Shown one piece after another: positions 1-8,578 of a stretch of DNA of 39,771 bases (position 1 is its first letter; each line of letters begins with the position of its first letter). Under the pieces are notes generated by a model. It worked only from the letters and a program-made list of their open reading frames with translations, had not been told where the DNA came from and did no database searches. The DNA is from an uncultured Caulobacterales bacterium (GTDB taxonomy: Bacteria > Pseudomonadota > Alphaproteobacteria > Caulobacterales > Caulobacteraceae), in assembly GCA_903858185.1 (NCBI GenBank), contig CAIOHT010000140.1, positions 1 to 39,771 on the forward strand, given 5' to 3'. A program made the position numbers and the translations under genes.

Positions 1-1
1 A

Positions 2-1039
2 ACCTATCGCAAGATCGCCGCCGGCGGCCGCGACGCCTTCTACAACGGCGAGATCGCCCGGGGCATCGAGGCCTACTTCAAGCGCATCGGCGGCTGGATG
101 ACCCGGGCCGATCTCAACGCGCACAAGAGCGAATGGACCACTCCGCTGGTCAGCGGCTATCGCGGCGTCGACGTCTACGGCCTGGCGCCCAACAGCCAGG
201 GCCTGTCGACCCTGCAGCTGCTGAACATCCTCGAGACGTTCGACGTCAAGGCGATGGGCTTCCAGTCGGCGGCGGCGATCCACCACGCGGTTGAAGCCAA
301 GCGCCTGGCCTACGAGGACCGCGCCCGCTACTTCGCCGATCCCGACTTCGGGAAGATCCCGCTGGAGTGGCTGAATTCCAAGGCCTATGCAGCCGAACGG
401 GCGAAGCTGATCCGGCCGGACAGCATCCTGAACCCGATCTATCCCGGCCAGGCGCCCTCGAAGGGCGACACCACCTATTTCACCACCGCCGACGCCGACG
501 GGATGATGGTCTCGATCATCCAGTCCAACTATCGCGGGATGGGCAGCGGCCTGTCGCCCGACGGGATGGGCTTCATGTTCCAGGATCGCGGCGAGCTGTT
601 CTCCCTGACCGACGGCCACCCCAACCTCTATGCGCCGGGCAAGCGGCCGTTCCAGACCATCATCCCGGGCTTCGCGGTTCGCGACGGCCAGCCCTGGCTG
701 AGCTTCGGCGTCATGGGCGGCGACATGCAGCCGCAGGGCCAGGCCCAGATCATCAGCAACATGGTCGACTTTGGCCTCGACCTGCAGGCCGCCGGCGACA
801 GTCCGCGCTGGCACCATGAGGGCGGTTCAGAGCCGACGGGCATCTCCTACGGCCAGCCGGGCGAACTGCATCTGGAAAGCGGCGTGCCGGAGGCGACGAA
901 GGCGGCGCTGGCGGCGATCGGCTGGAAGCTCGGTCCGAACCCTGGCGGCTTTGGCGGCTACCAGGCCATCGAGCGCTGGCCCGGTCGCTACGCCGCAGCG
1001 ACCGAGATGCGCAAGGACGGCATCGCGCTGGCCTACTGA
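2..1039 (+). CDS. gamma-glutamyltransferase family protein, 3' part
   Basis: The reading frame is open from base 2, so the gene starts outside the window and about 345 C-terminal residues are visible. Gamma-glutamyltransferases are Ntn hydrolases that cleave themselves before a Thr, which then attacks gamma-glutamyl bonds of glutathione and related compounds, usually in the periplasm. The cleavage site is visible as GDTTYF; the presumed nucleophile Thr is the codon at 470-472. The small subunit after it has GSGLSPDGMGFMFQDRG and the MGGDMQPQGQAQ segment, which resembles the YwrD-like branch more than classical E. coli Ggt. The signal peptide and most of the large subunit are not visible, so location is inferred from the family. 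Substrate is unknown. The next gene follows after 11 bases. Confidence 0.9.
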   Translation, partial: TYRKIAAGGRDAFYNGEIARGIEAYFKRIGGWMTRADLNAHKSEWTTPLVSGYRGVDVYGLAPNSQGLSTLQLLNILETFDVKAMGFQSAAAIHHAVEAKRLAYEDRARYFADPDFGKIPLEWLNSKAYAAERAKLIRPDSILNPIYPGQAPSKGDTTYFTTADADGMMVSIIQSNYRGMGSGLSPDGMGFMFQDRGELFSLTDGHPNLYAPGKRPFQTIIPGFAVRDGQPWLSFGVMGGDMQPQGQAQIISNMVDFGLDLQAAGDSPRWHHEGGSEPTGISYGQPGELHLESGVPEATKAALAAIGWKLGPNPGGFGGYQAIERWPGRYAAATEMRKDGIALAY

Positions 1040-1050
1040 GGGAGGGGGCG

Positions 1051-1392
1051 ATGACCCGCGACGCGTTCCACGCCATCGTCATGGCCTTGCCGGGCGTCGA
1101 GGAGGGCATGAGCTATGGCCAGCCGTCCTACAAGATCAACGGCAAGTTCCTGACCCGTGTCCGCAAGGAGGACGATAGCGCGGTGATCATGGACGTCCCG
1201 TTCGACGAGCGGGACCTGCTGATCGAGGTCGAGCCGCAGACCTTTCATTTCACGGCGCACTACAAGGACTATCCTACCGTACTGGCCCGGCTGGAAACGC
1301 TCGATCCCGATCAGCTGAAGGGTTTCCTCGAACGTCGCTGGCGAAAATCTGCGACCAGGGCCATGGTCCAGGCTAGGGACGCCGCCGGCTGA
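1051..1392 (+). CDS. MmcQ/YjbR family protein
   Basis: A 113-residue protein with the typical length and layout of the MmcQ/YjbR (CyaY-like fold) family: an N-terminal helix ending in LPGVEEGMSYGQPSYKINGKFL, a central beta region with RVRKEDDSAVIMDVPFDERD, and a C-terminal helix LKGFLERRWRKSAT. Members are called DNA-binding by fold, but no cellular role is established, so this is a family call only. A strong GGGAGGGG ribosome site lies just before the ATG, overlapping the end of the gamma-glutamyltransferase gene, which suggests co-transcription. Confidence 0.85.
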   Translation: MTRDAFHAIVMALPGVEEGMSYGQPSYKINGKFLTRVRKEDDSAVIMDVPFDERDLLIEVEPQTFHFTAHYKDYPTVLARLETLDPDQLKGFLERRWRKSATRAMVQARDAAG

Positions 1393-1416
1393 GGCGGTCA
1401 GAACGCCGGGGGGCGC

Positions 1417-2046
1417 ATGATACTCTATCGACGGATTTTCGCCGTGCTGGCCTGGCTCACCCTGGGCATCCAGTACGGCCTGTTTCTCAAGGCCCTGACC
1501 GTCGCGGCGATCCTCGAGCGGACGGTCGAGTACGTCAGCTATTTCACCATCGTGACCAATTTCCTGATCGCGCTGGCCTTCTCGGCGCCTGCGTTTGCGC
1601 CGGAGTCGAAGGCCGGCCGTTGGTGGTCAGCCGCCAGCCCGCGCGGCGCCGTGACGGCGTTCGCCCTGGTGGTGATGATCATCTACCACCTGCTGCTGCG
1701 ATCCCTCTGGCATCCGCAGGGGCTGCAACTCGCCAACGACTACATGCTGCACTACGTCATGCCGCTGGCGATGCTGGTCGACTGGCTGGTCTTCACGCCG
1801 CGCGGCGGCCTGCGCTGGCGGGATGCGGCGATCTGGCTGGGCGTGCCGGCGATCTATGGCCTCTGGACCCTGCTTCACGGTGCGGTGAGCGGCTTCTACC
1901 CCTATCCGTTCATGGACGTGGCCAAGCTGGGCTATCCCGCCGTTCTCGCGAACATGGTCGGCCTGGTGCTGGGCTTCTACCTGCCCGCATTGCTCCTGGT
2001 GTGGATCGACGGCCGGCTGGCGCGAAATCGACCGCAGACGGCGTGA
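1417..2046 (+). CDS. Pr6Pr family integral membrane protein
   Basis: A 209-residue membrane protein with about six hydrophobic segments. The first pair (residues 5-30 and 38-60) contains EYVSYFTIVTNFLIAL, a hallmark of the Pr6Pr (FAR-17a/AIG1-like) group, in which a Thr-Asn pair sits in a membrane helix. Later segments contain HYVMPLAMLVDWLVF and end in VLGFYLPALLLVWIDG. Eukaryotic AIG1 relatives hydrolyse fatty acid esters of hydroxy fatty acids with a Thr/His pair; whether bacterial members do so is unknown. Residue His in LHYVMPL and Thr in FTIVTN would be the equivalents, which is inference. It is followed by a UbiD gene after 51 bases. Confidence 0.75.
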   Translation: MILYRRIFAVLAWLTLGIQYGLFLKALTVAAILERTVEYVSYFTIVTNFLIALAFSAPAFAPESKAGRWWSAASPRGAVTAFALVVMIIYHLLLRSLWHPQGLQLANDYMLHYVMPLAMLVDWLVFTPRGGLRWRDAAIWLGVPAIYGLWTLLHGAVSGFYPYPFMDVAKLGYPAVLANMVGLVLGFYLPALLLVWIDGRLARNRPQTA

Positions 2047-2097
2047 CAGGGCGGGGCCGTCGCCCTAGCTTCCGCCGCGCGTAACAGGAGCAACACC

Positions 2098-3627
2098 TTG
2101 GCCTATCGGTCGCTGCGGGACTTCATCGCCAAACTGGAAGCGGACGGCGAACTGGTACGGGTCACCGAGCCGGTTTCGACCGTGCTTGAGATGACCGAGA
2201 TCTGCACGCGTCTGCTGGCGACCGGCGGACCGGCGGTGCTGTTCGAGAAACCGGTCATGGAAGACGGCACGATCTCGCCGATGCCCTGTCTGGCCAACCT
2301 GTTCGGCACGGTGAAGCGGGTGGCGCTGGGCGTGACCCTCGGCGGTGAGCCGCGCACCACCGCCGGCGAACTGCGCGAGGTCGGCGAGCTGCTGGCCTTC
2401 CTGCGCCAGCCCGAACCACCGCGCGGCATCAAGGACGCCATGGAGCTGCTGCCGCTGGCGCAGACCGTGATGTCCATGCGGCCGAAGGTCGTGAAGAAGG
2501 CGCCGGTGCAGGAGCTGGTCTTCAAGGGCGACCAGATCGACCTGACCAGGCTGCCGGTCCAGACCTGCTGGCCAGGCGAGCCGGCGCCGCTGATCACCTG
2601 GCCGCTGATCGTCACGAAGGGGCCGTCGGACTCCAAGGAGGACGACTTCAACCTTGGCATCTACCGCATGCAGGTGCTGGGCAAGGACCGCGCGATCATG
2701 CGCTGGCTGGCCCACCGCGGCGGGGCCCAGCACTACGGCCGCCACAAGAAGGCCGGCCGCCGCGATCCGCTGCCCGCCTGCGCGGTGATCGGCGCGGATC
2801 CGGGCGTGATCCTCGCCGCCGTGACGCCGGTGCCCGACACCCTGTCGGAGTACCAGTTCGCCGGCCTGCTGCGCGGATCGAAGGTCGATTTGGTGCCCGC
2901 GAAGACCGTGCCGCTGATGGTCCCGGCGCAGGCCGAGATCGTCATCGAAGGTCACGTCCTGCTCGACGAGTTCGAGGACGAGGGCCCCTACGGCGACCAC
3001 ACCGGCTACTACAACAGCGTCGAGAAGTTCCCGGTGTTCAAGGTCAGCGCGATCACCATGCGCAAGGACGCCATCTACCACACCACTTTCACCGGCCGGC
3101 CGCCGGACGAGCCGTCGGTGCTGGGTGAAGCCCTGAACGAGGTCTTTATCCCGCTGTTCCAGCAACAGTTTCCGGAGGTGGTCGACTTCTGGCTGCCGCC
3201 CGAGGGCTGCAGCTACCGCATCGCCGTGGTGTCGATGAAGAAGGCCTACCCGGGTCATGCCAAGCGGGTGATGCTGGGCGTCTGGAGCTATCTTCGCCAG
3301 TTCATGTACACCAAGTGGGTGATCGTCGTGGACGACGACATCAACGCCCGTGACTGGAAGGATGTCATGTGGGCGCTCAGCACCCGGATGGACCCGGCGC
3401 GCGACATCACCGTGATCGAGAACACCCCGATCGACTACCTCGACTTCGCCAGCCCCGAGAGCGGTCTGGGTTCGAAGATCGGGCTCGACGCGACCAACAA
3501 GTTGCCGCCCGAAACCCACCGCGAATGGGGCGAGAAGATCCGCATGGACCAGGAGGTCGTCGACCGCGTCAGCGAGATCTGGGGCAAGCTCGGATTGCCC
3601 GGCGACGGCAAGCCGATCTGGAAGTAG
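2098..3627 (+). CDS. UbiD family decarboxylase
   Basis: A 509-residue UbiD-family (de)carboxylase. These enzymes use prenylated FMN, made by UbiX, to decarboxylate aromatic or alpha,beta-unsaturated acids; in ubiquinone synthesis the substrate is 4-hydroxy-3-polyprenylbenzoate. The sequence has the family segments in order: VTLGGEPRT near residue 80, [14 protein letters not shown] around 225, [11 protein letters not shown] at residues 295-305 (containing the conserved catalytic-site Glu), [15 protein letters not shown] and a C-terminal [20 protein letters not shown]. The start is TTG with AGGAG 7 bases upstream. Full length suggests a working enzyme. I cannot tell the ubiquinone enzyme from a paralogous decarboxylase by sequence alone, so no symbol is given; no ubiX is in the window. 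Confidence 0.9.
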   Translation: MAYRSLRDFIAKLEADGELVRVTEPVSTVLEMTEICTRLLATGGPAVLFEKPVMEDGTISPMPCLANLFGTVKRVALGVTLGGEPRTTAGELREVGELLAFLRQPEPPRGIKDAMELLPLAQTVMSMRPKVVKKAPVQELVFKGDQIDLTRLPVQTCWPGEPAPLITWPLIVTKGPSDSKEDDFNLGIYRMQVLGKDRAIMRWLAHRGGAQHYGRHKKAGRRDPLPACAVIGADPGVILAAVTPVPDTLSEYQFAGLLRGSKVDLVPAKTVPLMVPAQAEIVIEGHVLLDEFEDEGPYGDHTGYYNSVEKFPVFKVSAITMRKDAIYHTTFTGRPPDEPSVLGEALNEVFIPLFQQQFPEVVDFWLPPEGCSYRIAVVSMKKAYPGHAKRVMLGVWSYLRQFMYTKWVIVVDDDINARDWKDVMWALSTRMDPARDITVIENTPIDYLDFASPESGLGSKIGLDATNKLPPETHREWGEKIRMDQEVVDRVSEIWGKLGLPGDGKPIWK

Positions 3628-3661
3628 CCTTGTCGAACCACAGGGGTCGCGGGGGAGCGGC

Positions 3662-4246
3662 ATGAGTTCGTTCGAGTTCTTCTTCAGCTTCTACGGGCTG
3701 CTGCTCGGACTGTCGGTGGCGGCCATGGCGACGGGTCTGGCCCTGGCGCTGCAGCATCGCACGACGGTCCGGATCGGCTACCTGACGCCCTTGCTGGCGA
3801 CGTTTGTCGCGCTGGACATCGCCAGCTTCTGGGATGCCGCCTGGGCCGCCTTCCGGGATGCGCCCTTCAGCTACGGACTGCTGGTGGCAGGTCTTCTGAT
3901 CGCTTTGGTCTATTTCATCGCCACGTCCCTGATCTTCCCCTACGCCCTCAAGGAGGGGCAGTCGCTGGACGATCACTTCTGGGCCAACAAGCGGATGGTC
4001 CTGCTCCTGACGACCCTGGCCAACCTGCTCATGCTGGCCGTGGCGTCCCCGTCGATCCTGGCAAGGCCGCAAGGCGCGCTTCTAATGGCCAACTACGGCG
4101 TGACCATGAGCCTCTACGTGCTCCTGATCGTACCGGCCGCCCTGACACGTCGCGGGATGGTATTCACCGTGCTGGTCGGAATACACACCGCCATCTACCT
4201 GTTCATCGCCGTACGTACGGCCCTGCCGCCAGGTCTTGGCGGATGA
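3662..4246 (+). CDS. membrane protein of unknown function, first of a tandem pair
   Basis: A 194-residue protein with four to six hydrophobic segments that I cannot place in a named family. It begins with FEFFFSFYGLLLG and has FW after a conserved DI (around residue 57), a central GQSLDDHFW motif and a hydrophobic C-terminal half. The next gene encodes a clear paralogue with the same landmarks, and the stop codon overlaps its start (ATGA), so the two are translationally coupled. The retention of GQSLDxHFW in both copies suggests a shared structural or functional role, for example as subunits of one membrane complex, but that is inference. Confidence 0.75.
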   Translation: MSSFEFFFSFYGLLLGLSVAAMATGLALALQHRTTVRIGYLTPLLATFVALDIASFWDAAWAAFRDAPFSYGLLVAGLLIALVYFIATSLIFPYALKEGQSLDDHFWANKRMVLLLTTLANLLMLAVASPSILARPQGALLMANYGVTMSLYVLLIVPAALTRRGMVFTVLVGIHTAIYLFIAVRTALPPGLGG

Positions 4247-4875
4247 GTCCGTTCGAGTTCTTCTTCAGCTTCTACGGCCTGCTGCTGGGCTTCTCCGCGG
4301 CCGAGCTGGTCGGTGGTTTCGCCCGGCTGGTTCACGAACGGCGCACTGTCCGCATCGGCGCCCTGACCCTGCTGCTCGGAGCCTTCGTCGCGGTCGATAT
4401 CGCGACCTTCTGGAACCAGGCCTGGCTGATCTTCCGCAACGCGCCGTTCAACCTGTCGCTTCTGGTCCTCGGCCTGTTCGTGGCCAGCACCTTCTATGTC
4501 GCCGCCACCTCGGTGTTTCCGCGCGAGATCAAGCCGGGACAGTCGCTGGACGAGCACTTCTGGGTCCACCGCCGGCTGGTGCTGCTGTGTGTGCTGTCGG
4601 CCAACTGGATCATGGCGATCAGCTTCTTCGTTCTGGCCAACTTCAGCGGCGAGCTGGCGCGGCTGCGGTTGCCGCCGGTCTTCTGGGGCGGCCTTGCCCT
4701 GTTTACGACCGCAACCCTCGTCGCCGCCCTGGCGCAGCGCCGACGCATCGTGCTGACAGCTCTGATCATCCTGGTGGGGTACCATGCCTTCACGGTGGGC
4801 CGGTCGGCAGTCGCCTTGTTCCAGGGGGACGGCTGGAGCATGACGCGTGATCGTGCCCCGTCCTCAACCCGCTGA
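4243..4875 (+). CDS. membrane protein of unknown function, second of a tandem pair
   Basis: A 210-residue paralogue of the preceding protein. Both share FEFFFSFYGLLLG at the start, TVRIG.LT around residue 36, a DI.(S/T)FW motif, an aromatic segment ending in FP, and GQSLD.HFW followed by a basic pair. The C-terminal third has diverged and ends with a polar tail (TRDRAPSSTR) absent from the first copy. The start ATG overlaps the stop of the first gene by four bases. The peptidase gene begins 16 bases after the stop. No signal peptide beyond the first membrane helix is apparent and no catalytic motif was recognised. Confidence 0.75.
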   Translation: MSPFEFFFSFYGLLLGFSAAELVGGFARLVHERRTVRIGALTLLLGAFVAVDIATFWNQAWLIFRNAPFNLSLLVLGLFVASTFYVAATSVFPREIKPGQSLDEHFWVHRRLVLLCVLSANWIMAISFFVLANFSGELARLRLPPVFWGGLALFTTATLVAALAQRRRIVLTALIILVGYHAFTVGRSAVALFQGDGWSMTRDRAPSSTR

Positions 4876-4891
4876 GTTACAAGGCCAACCG

Positions 4892-6700
4892 ATGCGTACC
4901 CTTCTCGCTCTCGCCGCCGCTGTCGTCCTCGCGACACCGGCCCTCGCCGCCGCGCCATGGGAGACGGACTCCCTGCCGCCGGCGCTGCCGTGGAAGGGCA
5001 AGAGCGAGCGGCTGGTCGTCAAGGCAGATGACCCCTGGATCACACCGTCCGAGGTCACGGGGCTGACCGCCACGCCCGGCTATGACGAAACCATCGCCTG
5101 GCTGAAAAAGCTCGACGCCGCCTCGCCGCTGATCCGCCTGGAGGTGTTCGGCAAGACCCCGCAGGGCCGCGACCTCTATGTGGTCATCGCCAGCAAGGAC
5201 CAGGACCGGTTCGATCCGGACAAGCCGCTCATCCTGGCCCAGGCCGGGATCCACAGCGGCGAGATCGACGGCAAGGACGCCGGTCTGATGCTGCTGCGGG
5301 ACATCGCCTTCAAGGGCAAGGACGACCTGCTGGACGGAGCCAACTTTGTCTTCGTGCCGATCTTCAGCGCCGACGCCCACGAGCGCACAAGTCCCTGGAA
5401 CCGCCCCAACCAGCGGGGGCCGGTCAGTCAGGGCTGGCGGACCACCGCCCAGAACCTCAACCTCAACCGCGACTACGGCAAGCTCGACGCGCCGGAGATG
5501 CGGGCGATGGTCGGCCTGATCAACCGGTTCGATCCCAGCCTGTACTTCGACCTGCATGTCACCGACGGGATCGACTACCAGTACGACGTCACCTTTGGCT
5601 TCGAGGGCGAGGACGGCGGTTTCACCCGCTCCCCGGCCATCGCCGGATGGCTCAATAGCGCCCTGAAGCCCTCGGTCTACAAGGCTTTGACCAAAGCCGG
5701 TCACATCCCGGGACCGCTGATCTTCGCCGTCGACGACCGGGCGCCGAGGGCGGGCCTGTTCGTCGGCCCGACCGGATTGCGTCTGTCGAACGGCTACGGC
5801 GATGCGCGCCATATGCCGGCGATCCTGGTCGAGAACCACTCCCTCAAGCCGTACAGGCAGCGGGTGCTGGGCATGTATGTGCTGCTCGAGTCCGCGCTGA
5901 AATCCGTGGCGGCGGACGCGGCGGGGCTCAAGGCCGCCATCGCCGCCGACCGCGCCCGGCGGCCGACCGGGGTCCTGACGGGCTGGAAGCCCTCGCCCAC
6001 GCCGATCGGAACGCGCGCCTTCCTTGGCGTGGAGTACGAGACATTCAGGTCAGCCGCCTCCGGCCGCGACGAGATCCGCTGGCTGGGCAAGGCGGACAGG
6101 ACGCCCTGGCAGCAGCCCCTGTTCACCTCGACCGCCACGCTGACGCTTACCCCGCCGCAGGCCTACTGGGCGCCAGCGACCAAGCCGGAGGTGATCGCGC
6201 GCCTGCGGCTGCACGGCATCGCCATGGAGACCCTGACCGCGCCTCGCACCGTGACGCTGTCGATGGCGCGCCTTCCCGGCGCGAAGCTTGCCGCTCGCGC
6301 CAATGAGGGCCGTGTCGGCATTGAGCCGGGCAAGGCTGTCTGGGAGACCCGCACCGTCGTGATGCCGGTCGGCTCGGTGCGGGTGCCGGTGGATCAGCCT
6401 CTCGGCGAGCTGGCGGTTCTGCTGCTCGAGCCGGAAAGTGACGAGGGCTTCTTCGCCTGGGGTTTCTTCCCCGAAATCCTTCAGCGCACCGAGTACATTG
6501 AGGGCTACGCCATCGCGCCGCTGGCCCAGCGCATGCTTGATGCGGACCCGGCGCTCAAGGCCGCGTTCGAGGCGAAACTCGCGGCCGACCCGGCCTTCGC
6601 CGCGAACCCGGACGCCCGGCTCGGCTGGTTCTACGACCGCACGCCATACTCCGACGACCAGTATATGCTCTACCCCGTGGGTCGCGAGGTCGCCGGTTGA
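4892..6700 (+). CDS. exported M14 family zinc carboxypeptidase-like protein
   Basis: A 602-residue protein starting with a good Sec signal peptide (MRTLLALAAAVVLATPALA, cleavage likely before APW), so it acts in the periplasm or outside. The M14 zinc peptidase signature is intact: HSGE at His121-Glu124 gives the first two zinc ligands, His222 in FDLHVTDG the third, and Glu314 in ILVENHS is the likely catalytic Glu. The remaining 250 residues form a C-terminal part of unknown role, common in bacterial M14 proteins of this size. Although the frame stays open back to a GTG at 4847, the ATG at 4892 was chosen because it starts exactly at the signal peptide. The peptide or amide substrate is not predictable. 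Confidence 0.88.
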   Translation: MRTLLALAAAVVLATPALAAAPWETDSLPPALPWKGKSERLVVKADDPWITPSEVTGLTATPGYDETIAWLKKLDAASPLIRLEVFGKTPQGRDLYVVIASKDQDRFDPDKPLILAQAGIHSGEIDGKDAGLMLLRDIAFKGKDDLLDGANFVFVPIFSADAHERTSPWNRPNQRGPVSQGWRTTAQNLNLNRDYGKLDAPEMRAMVGLINRFDPSLYFDLHVTDGIDYQYDVTFGFEGEDGGFTRSPAIAGWLNSALKPSVYKALTKAGHIPGPLIFAVDDRAPRAGLFVGPTGLRLSNGYGDARHMPAILVENHSLKPYRQRVLGMYVLLESALKSVAADAAGLKAAIAADRARRPTGVLTGWKPSPTPIGTRAFLGVEYETFRSAASGRDEIRWLGKADRTPWQQPLFTSTATLTLTPPQAYWAPATKPEVIARLRLHGIAMETLTAPRTVTLSMARLPGAKLAARANEGRVGIEPGKAVWETRTVVMPVGSVRVPVDQPLGELAVLLLEPESDEGFFAWGFFPEILQRTEYIEGYAIAPLAQRMLDADPALKAAFEAKLAADPAFAANPDARLGWFYDRTPYSDDQYMLYPVGREVAG

Positions 6701-6772
6701 CCGCTTGCCCTCGAGGACGAAAGCAAGGTTAATCGCGCGCCGCTGACCAGCGCTTTCGGGGAAGGATGCTTG

Positions 6773-7174
6773 ATGGACGGAACAAACGTGGGGCATGCGG
6801 CCGCCCTCTGGGTCGGATTGCACATCCTGCTGGTCCTGGTGCTGTCCCTGCTGGTTGTCCAGCTGCGCAACAAGCACAAGGTCTTCCTCGGCGATGAAGG
6901 CATCCCGGAGCTGGCCCAGGCGATCCGCGCCTTCGGCAACGCCACGGAATACGTGCCGACGGGCCTCGCCGGCCTGATCGTGCTCGATCTGTCAGGGGCA
7001 ACTCCCCTGCTGGTCCATATCGCCGGCTTCCTGTTGCTGGTCGGACGCGTGGTGCACGCCATTGGCCTCTACAACAGCGTCAGCACCTCGGTCGCGCGGG
7101 CGCTGGGCATGACCATGACCTGGTGCGCCTATGTCTTCCTCATCGCGGCGACACTGATTTCGGCAATCCTGTAG
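6773..7174 (+). CDS. MAPEG family membrane protein
   Basis: A 133-residue protein with four hydrophobic helices, the size and topology of MAPEG proteins (membrane-associated proteins in eicosanoid and glutathione metabolism). Family landmarks are the loop with RNKHKVFLGDEG after helix one, the AIRAFGNATEYVP motif entering helix two, and GRVVHAIGLY before helix four. Eukaryotic members bind glutathione; bacterial functions are mostly unknown. GGGGAAGGA lies just upstream of the ATG at 6773; a TTG one codon earlier is also possible. Confidence 0.88.
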   Translation: MDGTNVGHAAALWVGLHILLVLVLSLLVVQLRNKHKVFLGDEGIPELAQAIRAFGNATEYVPTGLAGLIVLDLSGATPLLVHIAGFLLLVGRVVHAIGLYNSVSTSVARALGMTMTWCAYVFLIAATLISAIL

Positions 7175-7187
7175 GCCACCGGGAGCC

Positions 7188-7208
7188 TGCACCGAAGTGC
7201 ATGTCCCC
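7188..7208. repeat. degenerate copy of the GGGGACATGTACC palindromic repeat
   Basis: The sequence has TGCAC, a CGAA loop, GTGCA and then TGTCCCC. This matches the right half of the fuller palindromes at 9626-9654 and 9674-9703, while the left GGGGACA arm has decayed. It lies 14 bases after the MAPEG stop codon, before pmbA, and may act as a weak transcription stop. Confidence 0.55.
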
Positions 7209-7246
7209 GGGTTGCCCCGGCCCCCCGTCGTCCCCATAACCGGGTC

Positions 7247-8578
7247 ATGGACGAAACCCTGTTGCATGAAGCGGTCGCCGACGCCCTGAAGGCCGGCGCC
7301 GACGCGGCCGAGGCCGTGTTTGCCGAACGTCAGTCGCTTTCGGTCAATGTCCGGATGGGCGATCTGGAAGAGGTCGAGCGCGAGGAGGCTCGCGACCTGG
7401 GCATCCGGGTGTTCGTCGGAAAGCGCCAGGCGGTGGTGTCGGGCTCGGACGTTTCCGCCGAAGGCCGTCGCAAGCTGATCGAGCGGGTGGTCGCCATGGC
7501 CCGGCTCGCGCCGGAGGATCCCTACGCAGGGTTCGCGTCCGCCGACCGGCTGGCGACCGGCCCGTTCCCCGACCTAGACCTGTTCGACGCCGCCGAGCCT
7601 TCCCCTGAGGCGCTCGAAGACATGGCGCGCGAGGCCGAGACGGCGGTTCGCGCCGTCGCGGGCGTCACCAACTCCGACGGCGGCTCGGCCGCCTGGTCGG
7701 CGGCGCAATGGCGGCTGGTGACCAGCGAGGGCTTCTCCGGCCTGCACCGGGCTTCGGGCTTCTCGTTGTCGGCCTCGGCGGTCGCCGGCGAGGGCTCTGC
7801 CATGGAGCGCGGCGGGGAAGGGCGCACGGTTCGCCACGGCGCGGACCTGCCCTCCGCCACCGCCATCGGCGCGGAAGCCGGCAAACGCGCTGTCCAGCGT
7901 CTCGGCGCCCGCAAGATCGACTCGACGACTGCGCCGGTGATCTTCGAGAACCGGCTCGCGATGTCGCTGATCGGCCCGCTGATCGGTGCGATCTCCGGTC
8001 CCGCTGTCGCACGCGGCGTCAGTTTCCTGAAGGACCGGCTCGGCCAGTCGCTGTTCAGCCCGGGCGTCAATCTGATCGACGATCCGCACAAGGTGCGCGG
8101 CCTCGGATCTTCGCCGTTCGACGACGAAGGCGTGGCGAACCGACGGATGGCGCTGATCGAGGACGGCGTCCTGACGACGTGGCTGCTCAACACCTCTTCG
8201 GCTAAGCAGCTGGGGCTGGAGACGACCGGCCACGCCTCGCGCGGTCTCGCCGGTCCGCCGGGCGTCTCGACGAGCAACCTGACGCTCCAGCCGGGCGCGC
8301 GCGATCTCGCCGGACTGATGGCCGACGCCCGCGACGGCCTGCTGATCACCTCGATGTTCGGCCCGTCGCTGAACTCCAACACCGGCGACTGGTCGGTGGG
8401 CTGCTCGGGCTTCTGGTTCGAGGCCGGCGAGATCGCCTATCCGGTCACCGAGATCACCGTCGCCGGCAACCTGATCGACATCTGGGGCCGGCTGATCCCC
8501 GGCTCGGACCTGGAGTTCCGCGGCGCCGCCAACGCCCCGTCGCTGCTGGTCGACGCCATGCCGATCGCCGGCCGATGA
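7247..8578 (+). CDS. pmbA: TldD/PmbA family metalloprotease-related protein, PmbA (TldE)
   Basis: A 443-residue protein aligning by eye over its full length with PmbA/TldE. It has the N-terminal RMGDLEEVEREEARDLGIRV block, the central YEDP-like region ending in LAPEDPYAG, and the C-terminal SCG-like segment STSNLTLQPGARDLAGLM followed by TGDWSVGCSGFWFEAGEI and GNLIDIW. In E. coli TldD and TldE form a heterodimeric protease that matures microcin B17 and degrades CcdA; TldD carries the zinc site and PmbA lacks the HExxxH motif, as does this protein. No tldD is in the window. Its stop overlaps the start of the CysQ-like gene. Confidence 0.93.
   Translation: MDETLLHEAVADALKAGADAAEAVFAERQSLSVNVRMGDLEEVEREEARDLGIRVFVGKRQAVVSGSDVSAEGRRKLIERVVAMARLAPEDPYAGFASADRLATGPFPDLDLFDAAEPSPEALEDMAREAETAVRAVAGVTNSDGGSAAWSAAQWRLVTSEGFSGLHRASGFSLSASAVAGEGSAMERGGEGRTVRHGADLPSATAIGAEAGKRAVQRLGARKIDSTTAPVIFENRLAMSLIGPLIGAISGPAVARGVSFLKDRLGQSLFSPGVNLIDDPHKVRGLGSSPFDDEGVANRRMALIEDGVLTTWLLNTSSAKQLGLETTGHASRGLAGPPGVSTSNLTLQPGARDLAGLMADARDGLLITSMFGPSLNSNTGDWSVGCSGFWFEAGEIAYPVTEITVAGNLIDIWGRLIPGSDLEFRGAANAPSLLVDAMPIAGR

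Noticed and set aside
2065..3663. Long - strand frame of 532 codons opposite the UbiD gene
   Set aside because: It is the antisense shadow of a clear UbiD gene, His/Arg/Gln-rich with no family match; GC-rich DNA gives such frames routinely.
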